In this document: positions 1-10,937 of the stretch, piece by piece | How positions within the stretch are numbered: the stretch's first letter is position 1 | Layout of the letters: every line of letters begins with the position of its first letter | Assembly: GCA_023614405.1 (NCBI GenBank) | Contig: JAJUPC010000041.1 | Location: forward strand, 868,001 to 932,000 | From: Avena insularis | Lineage: Eukaryota > Streptophyta > Magnoliopsida > Poales > Poaceae | Reading direction: 5' to 3' | DNA: 64,000 nt | Notes under the pieces: model-generated | What the model was told of the DNA's origin: nothing | The model's input: the letters and a program-made list of their open reading frames with translations, nothing else | Database searches by the model: none | Position numbers and translations under genes: made by a program

Positions 1-1116
1 AATAACCTCCCATGCGGATCCATTCGCAGCTGGGACGAGCTAGTCTACAGCTTTGTGCGCAACTTCAAGGGCACCTACAAAAGGCCCGCATCAATCGAAG
101 AGCTGAGATGCTGCTAGCAAAGATCAAGCGAATCGTTAAGCTCATACATCCAGAGGTGGTCCATCATCAAGAACTCCACGAAAAATATCTCGGAGGACCG
201 GGCAATTGACGCATTCAATGGCGACGTTCGTCTTATAGAGCTCGGGGAGGAGCTGGGCCGCTCGAAGCCCAAAACCATCAACCACTTGATGGAAATCATG
301 AATCGGTGGACAAATGGAGAAGATTCGGTGAAAAATCGCGTTCACTCCGACGACGAAGCAGAACTCGAGCGCAGACGCGATCGCCGAAGCAAACATCGAA
401 TGCGCATCTACGATGACCGTGACGACGTCAACATGGTCGCAGCCGGCTACGCCGACAAGCGTGACGACGGCCGCAACAGCGGCTATCAAAGCGGCGGATA
501 TCGCGACTCTAGGAAAACCACGCAAGTATCACAACGCCGCACTCGGGACGAGGCACCCACAACATCCATTGAGGACAAGCTATCCGGGCCGTGCACCGTG
601 CACTTCTACATCGACAAGCATGACGACAAAAAGAAATCCAGCCACCTCCTCAAAGACTGCCGCGAGTTCCTCAAAATTCATGAGGGCCTGGCTCGGATGA
701 ATCACGACGTGGTCAACAGAGGCTATGGAGCCGCCCCAGGAGTTGTGGCTCATGGAGCTCCTCCACCACCACTTGGACCACCGCCAGCTGCAGCTGCGCC
801 TGACCAGCATCACGGAGGCGAGCCGTACCCATGGGCCATGGGCACCATGATGATCCAAAAGGGCCGCCCCTCCAATCGGGTGCAAAAGGGCATCACTCGC
901 CAAGTCAATTTGGCGACAAACTCACCACCATCCAGCACTGAGTACCTTAGTGGAAGCGACTCCTACATCACCTTCGACAAGCGCGACCACCCGTGCCAAG
1001 TACCTCGTCCAGGCCATTGTCCCCTCATACTCGAGGCACAAATTGGAGGCTTCGACATGAGTCGCGTCTTCATGGACGGTGGAACCTCATGTTCACAAGT
1101 ACCTTGCGAGCATTGA
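1..1116 (+). pseudogene. gag: Tat gag (C-terminal part) running into protease
   Basis: Frame 1 encodes the capsid/nucleocapsid part of gag. The start is missing. A retrotransposon gag domain occupies about codons 1-105 (conserved words SWDELVYSFVRNFKGTY, YIQRW, GEDSVKN). A basic, Arg-rich linker follows, then a degenerate CHHC-type knuckle near 590-665 (Cys, His, His, Cys ending in HLLKDCREF), then a Pro/Ala-rich stretch. An in-frame TAG lies at 115-117. Without a stop the frame enters the protease, whose DGGTS motif lies near 1075-1089, and then ends. Gag would form the particle and bind RNA; this copy is broken. Confidence 0.85.
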
Positions 1117-1440
1117 GGATCCCTCTGACCTGCCTAGAGGTCTAAGACATGGCATTCCACGGCATCGTCCCAGGCAAGGGCATATATCCCCTTGGCAAAA
1201 TCAACCTCGACGTCATCTTCGACATGACAAAAAACTTTCAAAGTGAACGCATCGACTTCAAAGTCGTCGACTGGTGCTCACAGTACCGCTGCATCCTCAA
1301 AGGTTTCGTGTTCGCCAGGTTCATGGTAGTGCCATAGTACGCCTACCTGCAGATGAAAATGCCAGGTCCCAATAGTGTCATCACAATCAACGGGAGCTTC
1401 GAGAGGTCCGACAGTTGCGACAGGGAATTCTACAGAATTT
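990..1440 (+). pseudogene. Tat aspartic protease, frameshifted
   Basis: The N-terminal half lies in frame 1 (PGHCPLILEAQIGGFDMSRV, then the catalytic motif DGGTS). The C-terminal half lies in frame 3 from about 1149 (FHGIVPGKGIYPLGKINLDV, DFKVVDWCSQYRCIL, YAYLQMKMPGP). A frameshift separates the two near 1090-1140, and a TAG follows FMVVP at 1335-1337. The enzyme cuts the gag-pol polyprotein. The pattern of a YPLGKI block followed by a VVDW block is typical of Tat proteases. Non-functional here. Confidence 0.8.
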
Positions 1441-1694
1441 CCTAGTCCTTCGGCATGTAGGAAGAACTCGCAAGATTGAAGGAGTCGACAGACAACAGTC
1501 TGCCTCCCCTGAGCCGGCCAAGTTCGCCCGACCTGTCCTTCGACTCGTCGGTGCACACGAAGAATGTTTTGGTCCACCCATCGGACCCGGCCAAGACGGC
1601 CCTCATTGCCAACAACTTGAGTCCTGCATAGGAACTCGTGCTCATCGAATTCCTCCGTGAGCACTGGGAAATCTTCTCCTAGTGTCCAGCAGAC

Positions 1695-3071
1695 ATGCCA
1701 GGAGTTCCCAGGGAATTCGCCGAGCACGCACTCAATGTCAACCTAGACGCAAAGCCAGTCAAACAAACAATTCGACGATGGTCTGAGCCAAGGGCAAAAG
1801 CGGTCAGAATGGAGATCAACAGACTCCTGGACGCCAAATTCATACGCGAGACCAAGGAAAGCACTTGGCTCGCCAACACGGTGCTAGTACCAAAAAAGGA
1901 CACGGATATCCTACGGATGTGCGTGGATTTTACCTCTCTGAATAAGCACTGCCCAAAGGATCACTTCCCACTGTCGTGAATCAACCAGATCATCGACTCC
2001 ACCACGGGATGTGAGCGCCTCTTCTTCCTCGACGCCTACTCAGGCTACAATCAGATTCGAATGAAGGAAGAGGATCAAGAAAAAACAGCATTTACAACGC
2101 CTTTTGGTGTGTTCTGCTATAACATAATGCCCTTCGGGCTAAAAAACGCAGGAGCAACTTATCAGCGGTGCATGCAGGCTTGCCTCAAGAACCAACTTGG
2201 TCACAACACCCAAGTCTATGTTGACAACATCGTAATCAAGACCAAAGAGGAAGCTTCACTAATCGATGATTTACGCAAAACCTTCGCCAACCTCGACCGC
2301 TACCGGATCAAGCTCAATCCGGACAAGTGTGCCTTCGGTGTACGATCTAGGCAACTACTTGGGTATCTCATCTCGGCGAGAGGGATCGAGGCAAACCCAA
2401 AGAAAATAAAAGCTATATTGGCCATGCAGAAGCCGAAGAACATAAGAGGTGTCTAGCAGCTGGCTGGGCGAATCACGGCGCTCAGTCGATTCATCAGTCG
2501 AATGGGCGAAAAGGCACTGCCCTTATACCAACTTCTCCGCAAAACTGACAAGTTCGAGTGGACCAACAAGGCACAAGAAGCATTCGAAGATCTCAAGCGT
2601 CTGTTGTCCACCTCACAAGTACTGGTGACCCCACACGAAAGGGAACCATTGTTGTTGTACATCTCCGCCACCAACCAGGTGGTCAGCATGGTGCTCGTGG
2701 TAGAACGAGCCGAAGAAAACAAGGTCCACGGGGTACAGCGCCCATTCTACTACCTCAACGAGGTACTCACGCCAACAAAGCAGCGGTACCCGCACTACCA
2801 GAAGTTGGCATATGGCGTCTTCATGATAGCCAGGCGACTGCGCCACTACTTTCAGGACCACCCAATCGTGGTGGTCAACGACGCCCCGCTTGGACACATC
2901 CTCAACAACCCCGACGCCACCGGACGAGTCACGCTTTGGGGAATCGAGCTGTCTCCACGAGACATTACATATGAAAAACGCGACGCGATCAAGTCGCAAG
3001 TTCTCCCTGACTTCCTCGTGCACTGGATGGAGAATCAACTCCCTGAAAAACCAGATATGTCCTATCTCTAG
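1695..3071 (+). pseudogene. pol: Tat reverse transcriptase and degenerate gypsy RNase H
   Basis: One frame runs through RT (fingers motif with VPKKD near 1890, FLDAYSGYNQI at 2027-2060, MPFGLKNAGATYQR near 2128-2166) and on through the gypsy RNase H to 3071. In-frame stops occur at 1977-1979 and 2454-2456. The catalytic box reads YVDN at 2217-2228 where the family has YVDD, so a metal-binding aspartate is lost. The RNase H (2600-3060) has the word YISATNQVVSMVL where active gypsy RNases carry a catalytic Asp. Loss of this first RNase H is usual in Tat elements, which rely on the second one. Confidence 0.9.
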
Positions 3072-3074
3072 ACA

Positions 3075-3517
3075 ATGCACTTTGACGGATCCAAGAGAAA
3101 GGACAGAGCTGGCGCAGGTGTCATACTAACATCGCCCAGGGAGACAAGCTGAAATATATTCTGCGAATGCAGTTCACCGCCTCCAACAATGAAGCTGAAT
3201 ACGAGGCCCTGCTACACAGAATGAGGTTGGCAAAAGCTTGCGGCGCCAAGAGGCTCATAATATACGGCGACTCCAAGCTGGTCGTCAACCAGACAATGCA
3301 CGATTGCGACGCACTGAACGACAATATGATCGCCTACCGCAACCTCTACGACACACTCGAAGGGGACTTTGACGGTTGCCAGCTGCAGCACATAGGACGC
3401 GAAAGCAATGAAGAGGTAGACACACTCGCCAACATTGGCTCTACCTGCGCCCCCATACCACCTGGGGTATTTCTCGAGCGCATCTGCGAACGCTCCATCA
3501 AGCCAAAGGCCCCATAG
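3075..3517 (+). pseudogene. Second (archaeal-type) RNase H of Tat element
   Basis: The domain opens with MHFDGSKRKDRAGAG (first catalytic Asp). After a one-base frameshift near 3139 it continues in frame 2 with NNEAEYEALLHRM (catalytic Glu), YGDSKLVVNQ (Asp) and ESNEEVDTLANIG (last Asp). All four acidic positions of the RVT_3/archaeal-like RNase H family are present. A TAG ends the frame at 3515-3517. A dual RNase H is a known trait of Tat/Ogre elements. The domain would degrade the RNA strand during reverse transcription. The frameshift makes this copy inactive. Confidence 0.85.
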
Positions 3518-3539
3518 AAGAAAACAAGCGCAACAACAG

Positions 3540-4877
3540 ACTCGGGGGCCTACGCCGCCCAATGAGCCAATGGCACTCGACGACCTGGAGCTTGACATAG
3601 GACTCGAAGGACCAATGAGTGTCATGATGATCGAGCCATCTTGGACTCAACCGTACATCACATACCTTCTCAGCAAGAGGCTACCGAACGATCTGACTGA
3701 TGCACAACACATTGCGCGGCGATCCAAGGCATTCGCTGTCATCAACGGCAAACTATACAAGCACAGCATCACAGGAGTACTCCAACGATGCGTCTCAAAC
3801 GCTGATGGAAGAGCTGTTCTCCTCGACATCCATGAAGGGACTTGCGGGAACCACGCCGACAGTCGCGCCCTCGTCGCCAAAGCCCTACGAGCTGGATTCT
3901 ACTGGCCTACGGCCATGCGTGACGCCAAGGACATCGTCAAAAAATGCAACGCCTGCCAGCGATTCGTGGACAAACCACACGCACCTGGCCCGGAGCTCCG
4001 GCCAATTCCATTGGCCTGGCCCTTTGTGCAATGGGGACTCGACATGGTCGGCAAGCTCCTAAAGTCCTCGCGAGGAGGCTACGTCTACCTCTTGGTCGCA
4101 GTCGACAAATTCACCAAATGGATAGAGGCCATGCCGGTGACTAACCAGTCAGGAGCCAACGCAGTCAGGTTCTTCGAGTCCATCGTCTATCGCTTCGGAG
4201 TTCCACACAACATCATCACGGACAACGGGAGGAACTTCACATCCAGGGAGTTCCAAGAATTCTGCGAAAACCTGGTAATCAACATAAGCTATGCCTCCAT
4301 AGCTCATCCACAGATCAACGGTCAGGTCGAAAAGGCCAACAGGATCGTTTGCGGTGGAATCAAGAAGCGACTACTTAGGCCACTTGAACAAGCCACAGGA
4401 TGCTGGCCAGACGAGCTGCAATCGGTACTCTGGAGCCTACGCACAACCCCAAACAGTGCCACTGGGTATACCCTGTTCTTCATGGTGCACGGTGCTGAAG
4501 CGGTGCTACCTGCAGAGGTACGATACAAAGCACCACGAGTGGTCGCTTACAGCGAGCAGGAATCAACTCTTGCACTCGAAGACTCCGTCGACCTCCTTGA
4601 CGAGGCACGGGAAATCGCTGCGGAAAGATCAATGATCTACCAGCAGAACCTACGCAACTACCACAGCAGAAGGCTATGCCCTAGGTCCTTCGTCAAAGGA
4701 GACCTGGTCCTGCGACTGAAACAATAAGGGCATCTCAAGCTCGAGTACCCCTGGCAGGGAACGTACGTGATTACGGAAGTAATCCCAGGTGGCGCCTATC
4801 GCCTTAATGATTTCCAGATAGGAGTCGCGTACTCCAACCCCTGGAACGTCGCATAGCTGCGGCGCTTCTACCCTTAG
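3540..4877 (+). pseudogene. int: Tat integrase
   Basis: A long open frame to 4727 contains the HHCC zinc-binding region (about 3830-3965: LLDIHEGTCGNH, then KKCNACQRF). The DDE core follows: GLDMVGKL with first Asp near 4040, IITDNGRNF near 4213, and QVEKANR with Glu near 4325. The TAA at 4725-4727 interrupts the C-terminal domain, which stays recognisable in the same frame (WQGTYVITEV, GGAYRLND, NPWNV, LRRFYP) up to a TAG at 4875-4877. It sits in a different frame from the preceding RNase H. It would insert cDNA into the genome. Confidence 0.9.
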
Positions 4878-5328
4878 TCGTCTTTTATTTCTTACATTGC
4901 AAATAAGGCTATTCAGCCAAGGCTATTTAGCCACACATTGTACCTCATACTATCCTATGAATAAATAAAGCTAAGTGCCCGAAACTCTGCATTCTTTTAT
5001 TTATTTTTGCAATTTATCCACTCGGGGGCTGCACCACCCTATACACATCTGTTCTACGAACCAACGCGATATCCTGAGTAGTTGACGCACTAATCGAACC
5101 CTTGACAAACACCAACCTAGTTGCAACGCACCTTACAGGTTGGCAAGGTGCTGAGATAAACACAAGTCAGGCTAACGAAAAGGAATCGCATAGTGCAACG
5201 CACTCGCAAAACATACGAGCTAACAAGCTCTTTATATCCATCAATGTCAATCAACTATACACAGCATATATATATATATATATAAACTTTACAACACTGA
5301 TGCAACTATGTGCAGGATACAAACTAAA
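4878..5328 (+). other. Spacer between integrase and antisense gene
   Basis: Non-coding. It contains AATAAATAAA-type A-rich sequence near 4960 that could act as a polyadenylation signal for sense transcripts. A G-rich block (CTCGGGGGCTGC, near 5022-5033) resembles the polypurine tract of this element family. A short TA dinucleotide run lies at about 5265-5283. Confidence 0.5.
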
Positions 5329-8300
5329 CTACTGTTGCAACAGAAGAACGTTTGTCTGCTCCTTGAAGAAGTCGACAATTTCCTCCACTGGGCGATCCAC
5401 TGCCTGGTAGTCAGGAACCATGTTCCAAGTCGAACCTGCTGGCGGTCCAGCAGCAATCGCGGCAACATCCACATCAGGCTTGTGCAGTCACACCAGCGAT
5501 AGAGCAGCCTTGGCACCAGCCACTAACTGTTGCCGTACACACTCGCGGACTGCACTCAAGTCTTGAAATTTTGCAAGAAGGGCCAGCAGGCTCGATGGAA
5601 CAACATCCAGCGGAAACATCGTCTGATAGATATTCCTTAAGCACGATTGCGATTTCTTCAGGAAATGAAGTACTCGTGAGGCACGATCCTGCAGGGTCGC
5701 CAGTGCGATTGCGCGATCATGATCCACCCAGAAATACCCACTCGCCTGAAGTTGCTCTTGGGTCAGGTCATTCATGTGAATGACAATCTTGTCCTTCTCA
5801 TCTTGCGGATGGTGTGCGCTGACAATTATACCAAGCAAAGGCAAAAGTATGAAGACAACAAACTACTGCGAGTGGCTACAAGAAAAGATACGGAAGCAGA
5901 AAGCTAACACTTGAATTGGTTGCCTAGCTGCGTCACCTTCCCCAGTAGATATTGCTCTTGGGCAGTGGCCTTCTCCGCCCTCGACTTCCATACATCCGCG
6001 TTACCACGGAGCACGGGCAGTTCGCGCTCCAACTGCTTCACGCGGTCACAGAGTCACGAGAGCAGAGATATCTCATCCACCCTTGAGCGCGACTGTGCTA
6101 AGGTATCATCAATAGATGGCATATTCCGAGGTTCACTTGAAGGACCACTCGATGTGCCCTATCACAAGTCAAGCAAGAGATAATAAGAAGACCAAGCAAT
6201 ACATGGGCAAACACTCAAAATGCATTCAAGCATAACAAAATGTCAACAGATACACCCGCCAACAGCATGTTCAAGACAAAAGGGGTCAAGCTATTAACTA
6301 TTACAAATATGATTACTGAGGAGCAACTGGCTTCTTCGACTTAGACTTCGGTTTCGGGGGCCTCATCGAGTCTGTGGCAGTATCAGACACCACAGACTTC
6401 CCGCCGGCCCCTGACACCGCAGCCTTCGCCGCCTTCTTGGCTCGCTGCAGGTCCTCAGAGTACTTCGCAACTGTGTTGATTTCCCGCGGCCCATACTTGC
6501 CACAGGCAGTTGCAAAAGGAGCAAAAACTACCTGTTGGCCATCCGCGCTGACAGGCATTACCTTGGAGACCGCAGTAGGATGAATTTCGACTCCATGGGC
6601 TTGAACCATCACGAGTGACATAGAAGCGCCAGCCGCACAAAGTGAGTTCTTGAAGCCTGCAGGAATGCCTCCAGCAAGGGACTCCACCAAATCATCTACA
6701 TTTTCAATTAACTCAGCTTTGGGCGCCAGCTCCTCACGGAGGCTACTGAGTACGCCCTTGGCCTTGATCAGCATCCCCTGGATGGAAGCGCTGAGATCTT
6801 TGACTGCCGCGATGGCACCCGCCAAGGAATCATCACGACGGAGAGCCTAGGCGTCGAAGCTCAGACCGCCGGCATCTACACAAGAGCACAGTGTTGGCAC
6901 AAAAAGTTAGCAAAATAACAAATTTGAAAGAAGGGACACGACGGAAATCCAGACGAAGGAATACCTGAAAGGGCCTTGGCAATCGAGAAGAGTTGTCCTT
7001 CGAACAACTTCTGCCTAGCCACGATGGAGGCGCACAAATCCTCTTCGTGTTTCCGCGATTCGTCAAGCGCTATGACTGCCTCATCGCGACCCTTCACTGC
7101 CGCGGTGAGCGTCTTTTCGAGGGAAGCGGCATCGCGAAGTAGTGCATTATGCTTGGCTGCAAAACAAATAAAGATAGACCGTCAGTCAAGTATATCACAA
7201 GGATGAAGATGAAGAAGCAAAAAACACTCACTTTCAACCACGCGATGGCGATTGTCCAGCATTGCATGCTGGCGACCCATGGCAAGCACTTGCTCCGCCA
7301 GGCGAGCAACTTCCTTCACAATAAGCTGCAGCAGGAGAAACAACAACAGATTAGCAGATAACATAGAAGATTAATTCGAATGCAAGAAAAAGCAATATCA
7401 CACATACGTGATCCTCCAGTGACTCTGAAGTCGATTGCCACGCAGTTGTCTAGACAACCATCTGGTGCTCCACATCGTGTGGAGAACTTGAGGAACTGTG
7501 CCTAGAGTGGGCCGCCAATGGAGGGGGAGGAGTCCGCTCAGCCACTTCCTTGGCTTTGGAGTCCGTGACTCCAGACTCTATCACAAAATTGGATGTCGCT
7601 AGAACACAACAACGCCAGTTGAATGCGGAACAAAACCTACATCAGCAAAAGGCAACTCCAAAAAAGAACCAAGAGAAGAATTGTGTACTTACCAATTAAA
7701 CTTGTCAAAATCGAAGGTTTGGCCCTCCGAATGCGACACCGACTCCTTCGGCAGCAGCATCTTCTTGCGGGAGGATGGCGCCACAGCACTCACGGGAACA
7801 GCAGGTATCAGCGACTCCACACCAATAGCTAGGCCTTCCGGTGTCGAAGGAGATGACGCATCCGAATCCTTGATGCGTGAATGCTTGCGAGTGTCCAGAC
7901 CGCTGGACTCGGGGGCTTCCTCCTCCTCTTCAATGGGACGGTCCACTCCGACTCGTCATCCTCATCTACTTCGCAAGGAATAACCCCCTCAGGAAGAGGG
8001 GGCATACTAGGAGACACTTTCCAATCCTGCATACAAACAACAAGTCAGCACAAGTAAACGAAAAAGAAGCACTTGACAAACAAAGCTACTTCGTAGCACA
8101 ACTGTACCTTAGGAGGAGGATTAGCAGCATCGAATGGAGGTACGATTGGTTCACTGGGGAGCACATCCTTGGTGGTGTACTTGGTGAGCAGTCGCACCCT
8201 CTTATCTACTTCACTCGCGGAAATCCCATCGGCAGATACGCGAGTGACATCGTCCATGCCATCCCACTGGAACATACGGTGGACTCTGTCTTGCAGGGGC

Positions 8301-9126
8301 TGGACGCAAGAGCGCAACCACGTTCGAATGAGGGTGCAACCTCCCTCTTCTTTACCCATGCGACTCTCAAGGTCGCAAACGCGCTCATTCAACACACCTG
8401 TCTCCTCGGACTCGCCGGGCATCACCATGTTCTTCCAGGAGCCCCTCCTCCTTCACGACGCCATGGGATCGAAAGGTGCGAGTCGCAAGTGGTCTCCGTT
8501 GGCCTTCTGGTCGCGGATGTAGAACCACTTGTCCCTCCACCCTTGGACGGACGCCATGAGCTTGATGTCAAAATACATGATGGAGGAGTCGACATGGATA
8601 CCACAGCCTCCTACATCATAGACTACGGAGCCAGTGCCGACTGGCGCTTCAGCTTGAAGAGACGCTTGAAGAGACCAAAGTGCGGCTCGATTCCGAGCCA
8701 GCACTCGCAAAGCGTAATTGAGCATGCAATATGGAGGATAGAATTGGGGGAGAGCTGATGGAGCTAGAGCCCATAGAAACAAAGGAGGCCCCTGAAGAAA
8801 GGATGTAGGGGTAGAGAAAGACCGCGGATGATGAACGCTAGGAACATCACCCGAAAACCAGCCAGAGGACAAGGGGTTACCTCACCACCTAGGACTCGCG
8901 AGTCACCGGCCGCGAAAGAAAGAACTCCATCTTGGTGCAGGAGACGGAGCTCGGATGACTTGATGATGGACGCGCGCCACGTGCCATCGGTGACGCGAGT
9001 GATCGCGCCCTTCTTCTTCCCGACGACGGCGTCGCTGGTGCCCGCAGCGGCGGAGCCGCCCTTCTTCCTGGCAGCACCAATGGCGGCGGCGGATTCAGCC
9101 GCGACACCTCCTTTCTTCTTCCCCAT
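5329..9126 (-). pseudogene. Antisense accessory gene of Tat element, 8 exons (PF04195-type)
   Basis: Opposite to gag-pol, a coherent gene starts at 9126 (MGKKKGGVAAES) and ends with TAG at 5329-5331. Proposed exons: 9126-8108, 8026-7693, 7598-7408, 7325-7232, 7156-6965, 6875-6317, 6158-5911, 5818-5329. Introns are GT-AG and 75-158 bp long. Five of the seven junctions keep the frame; 2-3 and 6-7 are off by one. Exon 1 carries the hallmark of the 'putative gypsy type transposon' family (ELRLLHQDG, GFRVMFLAFIIRGLSLPLHP, GTGSVVYDVGG, MASVQGWRDKWFYI). Later exons encode an acidic/Pro-rich part, coiled-coil-like stretches (LIVKEVARLAEQVL) and a Lys-rich segment. Stops (8764-8766, exon 3, start of exon 6, 5485-5490) and frameshifts near 8640 and 7946 make it a pseudogene. 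Grande gene23 is the known analogue, a nuclear protein; the function is unknown. Confidence 0.85.
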
Positions 9127-9592
9127 CTTGTGGTGGCGATGCGATCGGAGGAAGTAACATGGGAATACGCGGAGCTGGTCCAGTGCCACGAAGAAGATGA
9201 ACTCTAGGGAGCAGAGGAGCAACTTCAATGGCGACGAAGGCAAAGGCAGAGAAAAGAGCAGATGGGAAAAATTACCGCCATAGCACTCCTACTTAACCCC
9301 CTTGAAGATGTAATCCAACGGCTCGCAGAAACCCTATCAGACGCGTGGCACCCATCGTGATCGACACGTGGAGGACCTGAAGCTCGAACCATCCCCCACT
9401 ACCCCCATTACAAGCAAAAATCGAGGAGGCGCAGCTAAAACAAAGATTACGCACGCTCGGTCAAGTCAGGGTCAGAAAATGGGACCCACCGCTCGTCACG
9501 TCCCGTCAAACTTGCTCACGCGGGCAGCTGAGATCATCACATCGTCAGCACTGATGTCATCAAAAATTGAGCGGCAGAAGACTTCGACTACT
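9127..9592. other. Upstream region of the antisense gene
   Basis: Non-coding. It should hold the promoter of the antisense gene, but I could not pick out a convincing TATA box. Nothing else is recognised. Confidence 0.35.
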
Positions 9593-9910
9593 TTAGTCCT
9601 TGCTCGAGTCTTCGACTCCACCAAGCACTCGGGGCTACTCCCATAGGGAGCGCTGGTCGCGCACCCTATGAATTTTGTTTTCCTCTTCTGTAGGAATATG
9701 GACATTCAAAGCATACCCAATCACTCGAATCTGCGATTCGACTATGGACATGGGTTACTCCCATAGGGAGCGCAGAAAATAAAATCAACCGAAACAAGAA
9801 AACAAAAGATGACAGTAGTCGCAAAAATTCTTTAGTCCCTGCCTGAGTCTTTGACTCTACCAGGCACTCGGGGGCTACTCCCATAGGGAGCGCTGGTCGC
9901 GCACCCTATG
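9593..9910 (+). repeat. Direct repeats with PPT-like block in Tat 3' region
   Basis: Copies at 9593-9670 and 9832-9910 are nearly identical over about 78 bp and contain CTCGGGGGCTACTCCCATAG (one G fewer in the first copy), then GGGAGCGCTGGTCGCGCACC. A partial copy lies at about 9752-9772. The same CTC..GGGGCTAC block directly precedes the 3' LTR at 10439-10451. The repeats therefore look like duplications of the sequence at the polypurine-tract edge. Tandem repeats in the 3' untranslated region are known in Tat elements. Confidence 0.75.
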
Positions 9911-10438
9911 ATTATTTGTACATCGTACTGTGTGTCGATAACATCCACACTCGAAGTCTATGGCGACACCGCCTCATATTTTCCTTACAAAGAGACTACG
10001 TCTCCTGGGTCACCCGAATCATCTCCGCGAAGAAAAAATTCGGATGCCGCGCTTGCAGCGTGAAGATAAGACATGAATAAGGCATGGCAACTCATTTGCT
10101 GCACACTACCAAAAATATATCTGTGCCTACAGGTACAATGAACATGCCTTGACAAACGCGTCGAGTGCTCACACCCATATACTGGAATTTGACTCCTATA
10201 AGACCTCCGCGGCTTGAGTCGAATTACACCAGCACTTTTCCGAATTCGAGTCCAGGGACACGAGTTCGAGTAGATTGCGTTGTTTTACCCTAAGGTTGTT
10301 AAGCGATACCGATACATCGGTTAAATCAGGCACGCACATCAACAATCCCTATGACACAAACAGAGCACTCGAAAATACTCAGTAATGCACTCGAAAGACT
10401 TCATAAAGTCCCCAGTCGAATATGCGATTCCACTGGGC

Positions 10439-10451
10439 ACTCAGGGGCTAC
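10439..10451 (+). promoter_or_regulatory. Putative polypurine tract of Tat element
   Basis: ACTCAGGGGCTAC lies immediately left of the TG that opens the LTR. It would prime plus-strand DNA synthesis. Assignment rests on position and on its repeated relatives upstream. Confidence 0.55.
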
Positions 10452-10937
10452 TGACATGGGTATACCCTGCCGGTACTCGGGTTTGGTATATACGGTCCAG
10501 ATATGGTGGAAGCCCACGGTGTTGCCACGACCCAATGAAGATTTCGAGTGGCCTACGGACTCTCAATAACTTGCTAGACAAGAAGACGTCTAAAGATAGA
10601 AAGATTGAAGGGCAAACCCTAATCTGTAACCGACTCGACCTGCTACCTGAGACCTGGCCTATCTATATAAAGGCCAGGAGGGGCGGCGAGGAGAACACAC
10701 GCAACCCTAGTTTCCACAACCCTCGCTAGATTGCGTCTGCGCACCATTGTAATCTTCGATTCCTGTGTTAATTCCACGAGCAAACAAGCAGGAGTAGGGA
10801 CCTCTAGGAGGCCTGAACCTAGGTAAACATTGCGTCCCTGTGTGCTTGTTTGCTAGCCGATTGATGCTTCCAGCGCTCCCTCCTTCTCCAAAACCCAAGT
10901 CCATGACAATGGGCATTGATGAGTTAAACCCTCATCA
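10452..10937 (+). repeat. 3' LTR of Tat element
   Basis: The proposed LTR starts TGACATGGG and ends CCCTCATCA (short TG..CA inverted ends), 486 bp. It carries a TATA box (TATATAA, 10664-10670) in a GC-rich setting, followed by a leader-like region. The next base begins a satellite unit. The 5' LTR is outside the window, so the left edge is judged from the purine-rich block and TG only. Confidence 0.65.
10664..10670 (+). promoter_or_regulatory. LTR TATA box
   Basis: TATATAA lies about 270 bp before the LTR end, the expected place for the U3 promoter of a plant gypsy LTR. Confidence 0.6.

Larger units (their letters stand above)
1..10937 (+). mobile_element. Tat-lineage Ty3/gypsy retrotransposon, 5' end outside window
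   Basis: The order gag, protease, RT, RNase H, second RNase H, integrase, long 3' region with an antisense gene, and 3' LTR is that of the plant Tat lineage (Grande, RIRE2 and relatives). Two lineage marks are visible: a second, archaeal-type RNase H between the gypsy RNase H and integrase, and an antisense spliced gene downstream of integrase. The 5' LTR, PBS and gag N-terminus lie before position 1. Coding frames carry many stops and shifts, so the copy is dead. The 3' end abuts satellite DNA at 10938; the target duplication cannot be checked because the left end is missing. Confidence 0.9.

Noticed and set aside
7877..8758. 293-codon plus-strand ORF
   Set aside because: It is the shadow of antisense-gene exons 1-2, whose minus-strand frame shows family motifs.
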